This document shows positions 1 to 11,609 of a stretch of 64,000 nucleotides of DNA, piece by piece; position 1 is the stretch's first letter, and each line of letters opens with the position of its first letter. The notes beneath the pieces are model-generated. The model made no database searches, had not been told where the DNA came from, and saw only the letters and a program-made list of their open reading frames with translations. Source of the stretch: Plectrocnemia conspersa (taxonomy: Eukaryota; Arthropoda; Insecta; Trichoptera; Polycentropodidae); NCBI GenBank assembly GCA_009617715.1, contig VTFK01000049.1:62001-126000 (forward strand), written 5' to 3'. A program made the translations under genes and the position numbers.

Positions 1-141
1 TCGTCTTTAGAAGGCGATCTGCTCGGCATCCTCGGGCTGAAGATGTCGTCGTCGTCTGTTGCGGCACATTGGTACGGATAGAAGCTGGGCTGAACGTCGT
101 TCCCTCTGACCGACCTCAGCATCACTCGACCGGAAGAGTAT
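1..141 (-). CDS. nicotinic acetylcholine receptor alpha subunit, exon encoding start of TM3-TM4 loop (partial at window edge)
   Basis: On the minus strand a TTTCAG acceptor (142-147) is followed by 141 bases open in one frame up to the window edge. The exon starts with one base completing a split codon (intron phase 2), exactly the phase left by the TM3 exon at 8170-8316; the joined codon is Arg. The encoded peptide begins YSSGRVMLRSVRGND and ends in an acidic, Ser/Pro/Arg-rich stretch (DDDDIFSPRMPSRSPSKD). From memory this layout matches the start of the cytoplasmic TM3-TM4 loop of insect alpha3/alpha4-type subunits, which carries phosphorylation and trafficking signals. The GC content is far above the surrounding intron. 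The rest of the loop, TM4 and the 3' end lie outside the window. The exact paralogue (alpha1 to alpha4) is not resolved. Confidence 0.8.
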
Positions 142-849
142 CTGAAATGAGAGCGCAAAGATGTCACGATGAGATATACAAAACAATTGTGCGGGTGGCG
201 GAGATTAGCTAATCTCATAGCGAAGAAAATCACCAGACCGTAGCGAAGTACCAGACGAACTTATATACTATATTATATTTATCTTGACGAGACGCCGTTC
301 AATCAGACGTTAGGGGTATTGTGCTAAATTGAAAGCTCATGAAAGACTGTGTTGTGAGCGATAAACTCTTATTATGTTTGAAGATGTATGAACGTATTTA
401 ATGAAAAAAAAACGATTAAGAAAATAAAAGGTCTTTACGCGAAATGAAATATAACTACGACAAAATTGACTTAATTTTTTTATTACAAAATAATATTCTT
501 CAAACGTGAAAAACACAATTATATTAAATTCAGGTATCAATATTTTTGTTAACCTTATATATAAATCCTAAGAAGATAGAAAAGCCTTTATTTTAAATTT
601 TGATTTTAATCTGTGCATTTGAAAAAAGTAAACAGCTGCTCGAAACGTTATAGAATTAGGATTCTACTGTCCATTGTTAGAAAAAGATCATTGTAGACAA
701 AGTATTGTGTGATATTTTTACAAAGTAAATGACAAACATCTATAAATTTACTTTAAAGTTTTGTCCATATATTTAATTTTTAATCAATATAATAACGCCG
801 TAAGAAAATACTGAGTTTTTCCATATTATCCTAGGTTGTGTTTGTTTTT
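142..849. other. AT-rich nAChR intron sequence, nothing recognised
   Basis: This is the 3' end, in gene orientation, of the receptor intron that runs from 8169 down to 142. It is AT-rich with many stops in all frames. The 67-codon open stretch around 337-540 has no recognisable domain and looks like chance. Confidence 0.6.
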
Positions 850-2390
850 AATATATTATTTATTTTATTTATTTAAATTAAATTAAGACCATCGTGACCT
901 AACAGGTTACCCCAATGCGTCACGATGGTCGAAAACAATAATTGTATTATTTCAATACACAAAAAAAAATAATTATAAAAACATTTTTTTAATCTTTTCT
1001 ACTAAAAAGTAATGTTTGGTTATTCGAAGATTCTAAATTTTAGATCTCGACTATAATTTAGAAGCGAATAACTGACAGATCGTCAAAGCGAAAGGCGTTC
1101 CTCATAACAAAGCCGAGCTTCTTGAAAGATTTAGCACAGACGCCGTGTATGTGTAGAGAGAACCTCCATTTGCTTTCAAAAGTGATTCCGCGATTTTTAG
1201 TGGAAGTTTTTCTAGTCATAATGTTCCCACCAAAACCGTAAGAATAAACTGATGGCGAACGGAATCGAGAAAATGACACAGTATGGCACTTTCAGAAGCT
1301 CATCAACAGATCAAATGCATGTATACAATTTTAAGTCATCCACGTACAGAAGAAAACTTGAATTTGTAACTGCCGTATTTATGTCATTAATAAATAACAT
1401 AAAAAGGAGAGGGCCCAAGTTGGACCCTTGAAGAACTCCCGAAGGGGTGAAATAGTCTTTCGGCGATCGCTCAATAATCCAAGCAACCAAGGTTCGACAA
1501 TTTTTTCAATAATAACCCATCTCAAACCGTGTCAAAGGCTTTCTCAAAATTTGTATATACGACGTCTACTTGAATTCCCGCATCAAGTGATTTTGTCACC
1601 GTTTTGGTGAAAGACAGAAAGTTAGTAATAGTGGAAACCCATGCTGTTGGTCTAGCAAAACTGGCCGAAAATGATTAAAGACATATCTTTGGATATTTAT
1701 TTCAACACTGTGACTGGTCTATAGTTCTATATACATAATTTGTCACACTTTTTATGAATAGGGGTGACTTTTGTACATTTCCATAGATCAGAAAATGATG
1801 ATGTCTTGTGAATTAGATTAAAAATACGTTTTAGAGGAGCAGCGAGACTGACTTCGCAACCCTTCAAAATTAAATCAGGAATCAAATCAGGCCCAGAAGA
1901 ACACCCTATCTACAATTTATTAAAGCCGTTTTGAGTGGTCAATTTATTTGATTGTCGGTACTAAAGACCAAGAAGAAGAAGAATGAAGCGACTGAGCAGA
2001 AAACGAAAAATATTCTTCAAAAACAGAACGAAAATATCGCGTAAAACCGTCAGCAATATTTTGTGAACCGTCCAATGTTTTATCGTCGAAGTTCATCACT
2101 TTCAGCGTCGACTGAGTAGCGCGTTTATTGTTAATAAATATCCAGAACGCTTTTGGATCAAAAATTATTTGTTTTTGGAAACTTTTGCAAAATTGCGATG
2201 ACAGGAAATTGTCAAACACTTAACGCGCGCTCTTAAGAGCATCGTTTTTTTTCATTAAATGCGTTCATACATATTCAAACAAACAAATAAACGAATGTCT
2301 CGATCTTTTCCATAATTTATGAAAGGCGTGCTTTCTTTTTAACAATGATACGATCTCAGGAGAAAACCATCTAGGATATGTCACGTCAAG
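850..2390 (-). mobile_element. jockey/CR1-type non-LTR retrotransposon, degenerate 5'-truncated copy 1
   Basis: Read on the minus strand, the segment gives successive fragments of a reverse-transcriptase polyprotein in shifting frames. First comes a pre-RT linker near 2220-2385 (PRWFSPEIVSLLKRKHAFHK). Then comes FDPKAFWIFINNKR (about 2120-2160), the RT start SSGPDLIPDLILKGCEV (about 1855-1905), and a C-terminal part at 1058-1279 (ITFESKWRFSLHIH) that closely matches copy 2 at 19.8 kb. Stops and frameshifts make it inactive. The 3' end carries a perfect 12-bp inverted repeat (887-898 with 919-930) followed by an A/T-rich tail of AAATAAA-like units, as expected for target-primed integration. 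The endonuclease region is missing, which fits 5' truncation. It lies in the receptor intron. Confidence 0.85.
887..930 (-). other. 3'-terminal hairpin of non-LTR element, copy 1
   Basis: Arms GACCATCGTGAC (887-898) and GTCACGATGGTC (919-930) are perfect reverse complements around a 20-base loop at the element's 3' end. Copy 2 (19115-19157) has the same hairpin with one arm base changed A to G and the partner T to C. This suggests a structured RNA end, probably recognised by the reverse transcriptase. Confidence 0.7.
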
Positions 2391-2576
2391 CACTCACAGT
2401 AGAGAACCTCATAGAATACCATTAGGGAAGATATAACATCAACGCATACTTAAAAGTAAATTATTCAATAAATAAAAATCTAGACAATTTCCAAACGACC
2501 ATCCGCATACACTCCCACCGCTCACGCATTCCACCTCATTCGTAATTATGCAATTTTTATTTAAATTTAACTTTAT

Positions 2577-2600
2577 ACACAGTAAGTACACTTACTGTGT
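2577..2600. repeat. perfect inverted repeat, 11-bp arms
   Basis: ACACAGTAAGT and ACTTACTGTGT are separated by two bases. No element boundary is recognisable around them. The flanks (2391-3300) are otherwise AT-rich intron, with a 26-base T run near 3145-3167. Confidence 0.7.
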
Positions 2601-3299
2601 ACATATGTATTAGCAATATAATATAAAAAAACAGAATTGCTAGTGTGTCGGCACGTATCACTCGCAAAGTACATTGTATGAGAGGATATAATGCACAACG
2701 CACACTTCACTTTCAAGAGGATTTTCCATGGATATAAGATGAATTCAAACGAGAGGTAGTAAACCATTGAATATTTTATAAATAAATGTAGTTTTTTTTA
2801 AATTAAAGCTTAAGCATTTTAAGACAAGTAGCTCCTTATGAAACAACTAACTAATTGAAAGAGTTCTTCTTGAGAAGCTACTGCATTTATGATTATATTT
2901 ATACAAATAGTACACCTATTTATATCTATACATATGTATGTATGTACACAAAAAAATGTGTAAAATTAAATTTACAAGAATGAAAATTCTACTGGCGCAC
3001 ACTCAAAAAATATGTTCACAAATATCGTTATACAGAAACACATTCAAAGACCCTCAGGCAAGTACATGTCAACTGACATAACGAGATATTTGGGCATTTG
3101 GAAATTTACCTGTCTTTACGTCTTTGATGTATAATACATAATATTTTTTTTTTTTTTTTTTTTTTTTGACAAGAGTACTGTGATTAAATAATTTATTAAA
3201 GATTTTTGTTTAGTTACTAGATTTTATTTATTATATACAAATATTTTTTTATTGTGTTATACAATGTTGAACCCTCTTCCATTTCTTAGCTCATTTAGC

Positions 3300-3640
3300 C
3301 GGGTTAGATAACGCCCGTTTAATAATTTAAGTGCGGGCGCGCACATAAAGAAAATGGGCGGCCATTTCAAATTTCCGTTTCGCGTTACGGCCCTTTCGCC
3401 CGCCATTGCAGCAAGCAGTTGGCGAATTAAAAATTCACGACGGCCCTCCTCAGCGGTGGCGGGGTCTAATTGAATGGTTCCCGCAGGCGTTCTATCCTAA
3501 CTCTAAGAAGACCGACGCTAGCTTCGGCGCTAACGTAGCGTCGATAAATTAGCGCCACCGTCGAGCTGGCAGCGCTGCATCTTCGGCGGCCGTCTGATAA
3601 CGCTACAACGGCTATTCCACGCGGATCATATATTTACGAG
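3300..3640. other. GC-rich non-coding island in nAChR intron
   Basis: About 340 bases of high GC and CpG content stand out from the AT-rich intron. No frame on either strand stays open with plausible splice sites. A small inverted repeat (GACGCTA and TAGCGTC) sits near 3520-3545. A conserved intronic regulatory element or an unrecognised repeat are both possible; the sequence alone does not decide. Confidence 0.4.
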
Positions 3641-3689
3641 GAGTGGTCAAAAGTTAGTGAACATATTTAAAAAAATGTTTAATGTTTGT

Positions 3690-4560
3690 TAATAATAATC
3701 TTCAAAATATTAAGTTAGCGCTTACTAAATAACAGCTTGTAACTAGTTATTGCCGCAAATGCCACCTGAACGTAAAAATCGCAAAATTGAGTTAAGCATT
3801 TTTATATCTACAAGGGATGTCAGCGGTTGTTAATTTCTGACTGTTACAGTCCGACCTTCATCGTTTTAAAAAAAAAGTAATACCCAATGATGCCACCTGA
3901 CCACAATGCGCACACAAAAGTCACTATTTAGACATGCAATGCTCTTTCGTGTGAATCACATAAAGATTTTTATCGCTTCATGCGGCAATTTTGATTATTA
4001 GCATACCCAGAAAGGTGGAAATGTGCCTTATCACAGAAAAAGATTTTCTTTAAAAAATCAGTATCAATTTCCTGCTGCTCTAACACTAAATCTGCGCGAA
4101 TCCTTTGCTCTCCATTGTCAATGTTCTACATAAAACTCTTATTATTGCCTGTTAGCAATTATGTTTTCTATGATACTTACAACGCGTCGCCACTGAATTT
4201 CGTATGGAAGTGTGCCAACTTGGTTTACCAGCGAATATCACATATAAAAGACATATCCGGTAACGCGTGGAAGCGTTTGCTTCTGTGACGTTTAAAGCTC
4301 ATCACATCCGCTTCGTAGACTCCGTTTCAGTTTTGAAATGAGATGTGTCCAGGCAGATAAATTCGGTCCAAGTGATTTATAGATGCACATCACACCCGAA
4401 TGCACTCGAGCTTCCTGTATGTATCAAAGCCCTCTGTCAATCGATTCGACCAAACAATAGCGAACTGGATTTCCAATGATACGTTACGGCAAGATGATGA
4501 ACATTTGAGAAGCTTTCGCGTGTGGTAACGGTAGTTAATGGGCGGAAGACTGACGCTACA
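3690..4560 (-). mobile_element. Tc1/mariner-superfamily transposase relic
   Basis: Translating the minus strand across frameshifts gives the catalytic core of the insect transposase group with the consensus FSDEAHFHLSGYVN. Here it reads DTDFLKKIFFCDKAHFHLSG near 4000-4060, then ALWSGGIIGYYFF and NDEGRTVTV near 3840-3900. The first catalytic Asp sits in CDKAHF. Further upstream (4200-4560) only weak resemblance to the N-terminal helix-turn-helix half remains. Several stops and frameshifts show it is dead. No terminal inverted repeats were located, so the outer limits are approximate. Confidence 0.75.
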
Positions 4561-5982
4561 AACATATATCATTTGTTTTGTTACATTTAAAAAAAACAGA
4601 AGTGCGTCAGAATTTTGATAGAAGGTATTTTATAAATAAGTTTTTGGGTTTAAATGCTGATTGGTGTGATTAATTCTATTTAATATATATAGTTTTTTTC
4701 AGAAATTATTAGTAATATGTTGTACATCCACGCTGACGAAGCATAAGCGTGACTATCGGGCGGCACTTTATAAACGAAACCATTGTTGTTGCTTCTTAAT
4801 GACAACAAACAATAAAAATTCATTGAGTGAGACAGTGCGTATCATTTTGTGTGGATCACAAATACTTATTATTTATTTATCAATTGACAACCATGACAAT
4901 TAAATAAAATATTAACAATCAAAACAAAAATATTAATAATGTTTAGTTTGAGATTATCATTGAAGTCAATGCGTATTTTTAAACGTTTTAAGTAGAGACA
5001 TAACACCACAACGCAATTAACCGAAATTGCCTTTAATAACGTGGCAAGTGTTGCCAGATACTAGACCTTGATTTTCAACGAGCATATGAAATTATCGCAT
5101 AATCGCAAACACCATAACCGAAATCAAAAACACCGACCATAATCGGCCGTTTCGCCTCGTCAAGGGTTGGTATAACGACTTTTGTTGATGACATTCACAT
5201 TTCGCTAATCGCACATGGGACAACAAAAAGTTCAGCCGAAGTGCCCTCGGCGAGCTTCTGCGAACTAATAGTTCATTAGCGCACGAGAAATGTACATAAA
5301 TCACGAATTTCCATCATATGGAGAGCCAAGGTTTGCGGCGTCGAACTTCCGTACATTAACCGCTGTTAGATACACGCGAGAGCTTCTCAAACTGTCATCG
5401 TCTTAGAACCGTTTATTGGTTTAAGTAAACGGCACTTTATTCAATCGAGTCCATATACGAAAATTTGACACATTTTTGACACACTTGTAAATAGCAATCT
5501 GCTCGCTACGAATATATTTCGCTTCCTCTGAAATAGCATTTGGGGAAAAAATTGGGATCCTATAATTTAATTTTATATATTAAAAAAAATGGACCGCGTA
5601 AAAATTTCAGTTAAGTTGTTGTATTAAAATAGCGGAGATTAAATAATAAAATATAAAAAGTAAGATAAAAAGTAAGGGGATTAACCCATTCCACGCTATG
5701 CACATCATATGATCAGCAGAACTCAAAGTATGCTGAATAACAAGCCTTTTCAATATTATAAATTTTTTGTATTACATCAAAAATTATTGCACACTATGTC
5801 TATCAATAAAGAGCTTTTATAGCCAATATTACGTTTATCCACATTCTACAAAAGTGTTTTGAGATATTCATTTTAGTAAAATTTAATTTTTTTATGTCCC
5901 ATACATACGAGAAAAATGCGTAGGGTGCGTGTGAGTATGTGAGTCTATATTCTCACGTGTATAGCGCTATCATATACAGTAC
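4561..5982. other. AT-rich intron sequence, nothing recognised
   Basis: This is receptor intron DNA with no domain, RNA gene or element end that I can support. The short open stretch at 5092-5304 on the minus strand has no recognisable homology. Confidence 0.5.
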
Positions 5983-6980
5983 ACAGGCAGCCCTCGACTT
6001 TTGAACGTTCGACTTTTACACAATTCGCTATTTCGCACATTTAAAAAAAAACATTTTTTTTGAAAAAACGTTCTGATGAATCTTTTGCTTCAATCGGACG
6101 TTCGTATGCTACAAACAGGCCTACGATATGTTCAATTTTGAAAAATAAAAAGATAATTAAAGAATACGTTCAAAATTGTGGAAAATAAAGATATATTTCC
6201 ACAATCTTTAAAGATATGTTTCCAAAAAAACACGGCAAAAAAAACATGGATGAAATGGAAAAATCTTTGTCATAGTAGATCGATGACCAACATCAAAAGA
6301 TGTCCCTCTGAGTATTTCAATTATTCAAGCAAAAGCTCTTAGTTTGCACAAAGATTGGAAGGATAGATTAAAAAAATATTTTAACACGGTTTTTCAAGCA
6401 AGTAACGGTTGGTTTTACAATTTTAAAATGAGGTATTCTTTTCATAATATTAAATTTACTAGAGAATCGGCTGATGCAGATAAAGAAGCTGAAAAATAAT
6501 TTATTTCCTAATTATCCAAAATTATTAAAGATGTAGAATATTCTTCTAGCCAAATATTTAATGTAGATGAGACAGGTTTATTTTGGAAAACTCTTTAACA
6601 ATGAAAAATATGAATGAAGCCTTCACGCACCTTTACAATTTTTTAAATATTATGGAAGATTGTGATCTCAATGGAGAACGCATATCTCAAGTGCGTTGGG
6701 CGATCAATAAAAACATAGCATGTTATAAAATACTATATGAAGAAAAGAAAAAGAATAGTGGAAAACAGTTAACTCTTGATAACTTTTCAAAGGAAACACC
6801 CGTAAACCCCACTTAAACGTGTCTCTTAAACGCCTCTTAAATATCTTATATATACTTGATAAATAAATTATTTTAAAATACACACAATTTCATTTTTTTT
6901 TACTTCCCTCGACTTTCGTAAATTCAACATTCGCACACATTTTCAGGAACCAATTATGTGCGAAAGTCGAGGGTCGCCTG
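5983..6980 (+). mobile_element. Tigger/pogo-family DNA transposon, internally deleted
   Basis: Terminal inverted repeats begin CAGGCAGCCCTCGACTTT on the left and CAGGCGACCCTCGACTTTCG (reverse complement) on the right, next to TA dinucleotides as expected for the TA target of this superfamily. Inside is a degraded transposase of the CENP-B/jerky type, with GWFYNFKMRYSF, then ESADADKEAEK, then a second stretch ending QIFNVDETGLFWK (6410-6600). That stretch includes the first catalytic Asp. Immediately after FWK the sequence jumps to a C-terminal segment (open 6583-6816, 77 codons, ending KKNSGKQLTLDNF). The middle of the DDE domain, with the other catalytic residues, is deleted. Non-autonomous and dead. 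Confidence 0.85.
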
Positions 6981-8169
6981 TACACTAAATAATTTTAAAC
7001 ATTGATATTTGTATTCTGTCATATTATTTAAAATAAGGTTAAAAAATTATGTACTGATTTATTTTGATTATATAAATTGTATTTTTACATGTACTTAAAA
7101 AAAAAGTGTATGTAAAAATAAAAAAATCTCCTGATGATGCTAAGAGAATTTTGGCGAAATACATAGAGAATGAAACTCAAATAGAAAATAATATCAATGT
7201 TTTCATAGTATATGTGTATACATATATTATGAAAACTAGATTACGATTTTGAACCTCGTTTCGGAAGGAAACAATCGCGTCCGGATTATCAGCGACAAAT
7301 GTTTAATAACCCGAGTGGTTCGTAGCAAGAGAGCAGTAAACAAATAAATTAGGCAATATTAGATAGGATTGAACTTCCCGTGGAAGCCTTGCAGACACTA
7401 TCATCGTATGTGGGCTTGCTATATATTATAGACTTGCAAACTTTCAGAATACACGCACAAAGCGGAAACCCATTAATGTGAGTTTTTCGATTGGTCAGTT
7501 GTTTTATAGTTGTGTGCATCGAAGGCTGGAGGCGAAAGAAACAACTGCAATAACAGCCTGAAAAATGCACATATTAAATAAATAAAGCATCTCTGTTTTC
7601 TCCACTCGCTCTTCGATATATGGTAAAAGATTAGTAAATGTAGAACTTTTTTTGTTACACCTTTGTTGTTTGCTTAAAAGGGATCGAACGGCCGTTGTCA
7701 ATGATCCGTTCTGAGATGTTAATCAATTGGATTTCCGATCATCACGTCAAGAAAAAAATGCACTTTTTGGCGAGTCATATAATCTGATAGCATTTTGGTT
7801 TATTGCGCTTTTAACGCGTATGCGCTACAAGTGCTCTCTAACAGTCGATGCGTATTTGCGCCAATTTTTCTTAAACTGTTCGGGTGGTCTTTTTATTTCT
7901 TAAATCGTCACTGTTGGAAAGAGAAAAGCTCATCCGCATAATTGTCATTTCATCAGCATTTATAACAAAAACAAATAATATATTTTCGTTAATTACTAGA
8001 ATATTTAATTAAAGTCCTCCGGGACAATTACTTCACATTATTATTTAAATAATATATTTTTCTAATCAAACAAAAAAATATTATAGTAAAAATCAGAATA
8101 TATACAATTTATATATATATTATAATATTATATTCCCGAAAAAAAGAATATAAAATGTTTATTTTGTAC
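6981..8169. other. AT-rich nAChR intron between Tigger element and TM3 exon
   Basis: AT-rich with scattered short open stretches (7349-7570 and 7504-7701, both minus strand) that overlap each other and show no family resemblance. The GTAC donor of the TM3 exon lies at 8166-8169 on the minus strand. Confidence 0.5.
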
Positions 8170-8316
8170 CTGGTCGTGTCAAACTTGTACTGCGGCCGCT
8201 TCATGAACAGCAGCCTGGGCAGAATGTGGATGAAGACCCTCTTGACCCATGGGGCCATTCTGTGGGTCTGAGGAGATCTGAAGTGCACGTTCAAGACGAC
8301 CACAGTCACGCAGATA
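8170..8316 (-). CDS. nicotinic acetylcholine receptor alpha subunit, TM3 and cytoplasmic-loop exon
   Basis: A 147-base exon on the minus strand is bounded by a TTTTTCAG acceptor (just above 8316) and a CAG|GTAC donor. It encodes [19 protein letters not shown] and then [20 protein letters not shown], which is the second half of TM3 plus the strongly conserved first residues of the intracellular loop of group I insect nAChR alpha subunits. The [17 protein letters not shown] block is diagnostic of the Cys-loop acetylcholine-gated channels that mediate fast excitatory transmission in insects. The exon ends after two bases of a codon, matching the single base that opens the exon at 1-141. Upstream exons for the ligand-binding domain, TM1 and TM2 should lie at higher coordinates; I could not find them, so that intron may exceed 55 kb. 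Confidence 0.92.
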
Positions 8317-8435
8317 CTGAAAAATTGATACAATGTTAATACGAATATATACTAGTATTTTTATGACTTGTGTGGTGTTGTGTGTTTTTTTTCAAATATT
8401 TAGTATTATGTTGTGTATTGTTATCATCTTATAAG

Positions 8436-8461
8436 GTCCTTAGAGAATCTCCTCTAAGGAC
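8436..8461. repeat. perfect 10-bp hairpin in intron just upstream of TM3 exon
   Basis: GTCCTTAGAG and CTCTAAGGAC flank a six-base loop about 120 bases upstream (gene orientation) of the TM3 acceptor. Insect nAChR pre-mRNAs are known for intronic pairings that guide RNA editing, but nothing here shows pairing to the exon. Confidence 0.6.
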
Positions 8462-9011
8462 TCTGTGTCTATTTTATACATATTTCGACGTTTAGTGTTT
8501 ATATTTTTGATGGCGGATTATGTATCGCATATAATAGAGCTGAGCGACATTTTTATACTTTATGGATCGTTGCACTATATATAGATAGTTCTATTGATGA
8601 TTAATATTAAGATCTTATAAAATTTGCATCAGTGCTTTAGATTATTTTTCTTTAAGTGGTGTCACATTTTCAAAATGCTAGGCAATTTACCATGTAATAA
8701 AATTATACACACAGTCTTCTACAATATTAATATTAGATTTAATGGAAAACTGGATTTTTGTCAGAAAAGGGTTTTATCGGAAGATAAAAATTATTACGTC
8801 ATTGGAATTGAATCATCTGCTATCTAACGACGATGGCATTAATATATTTTATGCATATATTCTTATTTACCAGTTTATATTGCTGCATCGCATTTAATGG
8901 CATAGTGACTAGATATATTGTATATCTAAAATACTAGATAGATTATATATATAAAAACAATATATATATTTAAATTTAATTAGATATATTGTATATATAA
9001 TTTTTTTAATT

Positions 9012-9830
9012 AAAATCCACGTCAAAAGCAATAAAATAGTACCGTCGTCGTCGCAGTGGGAACGCTCGGTAATCTGACGTTCATTTTATGCCTTTTATAA
9101 TGGTATAACAGATGCAATAAGGAACATATAAACCGAATTTTGTCCTATAAGAGAGTGCAATAAACAATTATTCCATCTCAGAATTCAAAAATCCACGTCA
9201 AAAGCAATAAAACCATGCCGTCGCCGACGCAGTGGAAATGCTCAGTAATTTGGCGTTCATTCTATGACTTTTTTAATAACGCTACAAACGTAACGAGGAA
9301 CATATAAATAATTTTTTTTCAATAGGAGAGCGCAAAAAACAATTATCACTTCTCAGAAGTCAAAAATCCATGTCAAAATCAATAAAATCGTGCCGTCGCC
9401 GTCGCAGTGAAAACGCTCGTTACACTCTCATATCAGAAATCCATAGTAATATTAGTTAGAAGGGCTACCATATTTTTTAAACATATTACTTCTAGCAATA
9501 CGTACTTCTTCTTCAGCTTATTTTCTCATTAGAGAAATATTTTGAACTTGACCTGATGAAAGTTCTGAAAATATAATTAGTTTTAAAACTTTCATTAGGT
9601 TTGGTTTGGATTTAAACAGAAAATGGACGTTTCGCAACTGTCAAATTAAGTTTTATACAACATTTATAGCACTATATAATTTAACTAGCGCCTAAATTAT
9701 ATTTTCGACACTAGAAATATATATTTACTGGTTAATATGTATTAGGACTTCACTAGTGAAATATATAACTGTACTGAAAAATACACATTCATTTTAACAT
9801 GAAAATGTTGAAATCATATAATTTAATTAG
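9012..9830. repeat. ~175-bp tandem-repeat element, locus 1
   Basis: The phrase ATCCACGTCAAAAGCAATAA recurs at about 9012, 9187 and 9362, giving a period near 175 bp. Units also share a CpG-rich core (GCCGTCGCCGTCGCAGTG). After the last unit comes a unique tail (about 9600-9800: GCAACTGTCAAATTAAG and CTGAAAAATACACATT) that also follows the related array at 61 kb. The shared array-plus-tail layout shows a dispersed repetitive element rather than a local satellite. No coding capacity was seen, and the transposition mechanism is unknown. Confidence 0.75.
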
Positions 9831-11040
9831 CATTTGCCAGATAAATTATATTTATTGTAAAAAATATATCTATGGATGAAAATATATTTCGATATGATTT
9901 CACTAAAATGACATATTTACAAAAATATTTTTGGGATAGATTCGAGGCTGTTTTTTAGATTTTATTGAAGGGATAATTCGGTAATTTTCGGTTTAGAATC
10001 AGGGACGTTATTATATATATATATATTTTTCTATTTCATAAAAATTTTCGGTATTTGATAAAATTACATGGATTTTTTTGGCCAAATTCAAAAGGAGGCA
10101 AATGCCCCCAGTTGCCCCATTAAATGAAGTTCCTAGATTAGATTGGCTATTGAACTTAATCAAGATTTAAGTTATATTTTTAGAATAAGAGTCATACTGA
10201 TTAGATAAAACTATGGCAGTTATCGTGTCCTAAAATTTCATGATATCAATTTTATATTTAATATTTATGTACATACAGAATTGATTGTGACTCATGAGTA
10301 ATAGTTATATTTATTCGAAATCTACCTTATATATTTTTTAATAAATCTACTATATATTTTTTAAGAAGTCTATGTAGACATTATAGAAAAAAGTAGAGAG
10401 CTCAAACATATTTTATGATGTATAGTAAAACAATAAAGAGCAAATTTGGCGGCTTTTACCGAACAGAATTTTTAATATTATTAAAACATAAATTTTAATA
10501 ATTAGATTGGCACAGTAACTAATTGAATTTATAAATTAGACCAATTTTTTTTTAAATTAAAATTAAAATTAATTAACTATGCGACTTATTTTAAAATGTT
10601 ATTTTAATGTAACCGATTATTAATTGTATAGCATATAATAATAATTTACAATTGATTACCGATTTAATATTTACTTGCTGGTATTCATTACGTCGGATTG
10701 ATTTACTCAGTTAGTACAGATTTGACCGTTATAACACATTGGGCTCACGCCTGTCAGGGTACGATAGAAAATTTATTAATACTAATAAAAAAATAATTAA
10801 ATCAATGCGATTATTGCATTTAGTCAGTAATAAAAGCACTTGCGAATTATATTTACTGTATATTATAATATATAAAAACTCAGGTTTAATAAACAGTGTC
10901 CAGCTAAAAAATAAAAATGGTAATTGAATACACTTATCTTATAAGAAAAGATAACTTAATCATTTTCGGCCGTAAAAAGAAAATTTAATTTAGGCCTAAG
11001 CACACAAGACAAGCTATAAAAAGCGGCAAAGCAACGACAA
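9831..11040. other. AT-rich region, nothing recognised
   Basis: Very AT-rich, with a short TA run near 10011-10026. The 62-codon open stretch at 10739-10927 has no recognisable domain. Confidence 0.5.
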
Positions 11041-11059
11041 CCGAGACTACTAATTAGCG

Positions 11060-11300
11060 AGATTAACGTCTCAGTCTTGAGCCATGAACGTCTTAATACA
11101 TTCGGTTATCTCGTCGGACGTGAGGGCCCCGTTTTCGGGTGGGGGCGCAGGCGCGGGTTAACGATGTAAGAGATAAGGGGGCGCCGTAAACATCGGGGGC
11201 GTCGGCGTCACTTCGCCGGTGCCAAATTTCATTTGGCCCCCGGGCGACTACAGGAACTGAAATATTATTCGGCCTGGCTTTATGGCACCTGAGGGTGATC
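11060..11300 (-). other. GC-rich block with coding-like reading, unidentified
   Basis: This CpG-rich block follows a TATTTCAG-like acceptor on the minus strand. One minus frame begins ATG (MKFGTGEVTPTPPMF), is broken once by TAA, and continues in the same frame with an ENGALTSDEITECIKTFM-like stretch to a final TGA near 11082. The composition resembles exons rather than the surrounding DNA. It could be a decayed processed gene fragment or an exon of an unrecognised gene. It does not match the nAChR. The alternative frame across 11093-11347 is also open but Arg/Pro-rich and unconvincing. Confidence 0.3.
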
Positions 11301-11603
11301 CCGAAAGTCAACCCTACATTTACAAAATCGAATGAGTTGACCGACATGGATTTTTTACTTAGGACATCACCAGGCTCGAGTAAAAATCTGGTTTTGATAA
11401 GATTTGGGAAGACGAGAGCATCAAAATTGCCAAAAACAATTTCGATGGATAATTTTCAAAACAAGTGCTTAAGAATCGCCTTAAATTCCCACGCTAAAAC
11501 TAACGTCAAAGGACTTTACTTGCGAAGTGAAAGTTTGGAGACAATAAAGAACTTTTGCCATAGACAGACACTACAAAAGCTTAAAAAGCAGAAAGGTAAA
11601 TAA
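11295..11603 (+). pseudogene. possible C-terminal fragment of a non-LTR retrotransposon polyprotein
   Basis: An open frame of 102 codons contains FQNKCLRIALNSHAKTN. This resembles the conserved (Q)NKCLR(I/L)xLNAP block found after the reverse transcriptase in jockey-clade polyproteins. The rest is not recognisable, and no RT motif precedes it. The match is short, so chance cannot be excluded. Confidence 0.35.
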
Positions 11604-11609
11604 CATCTA

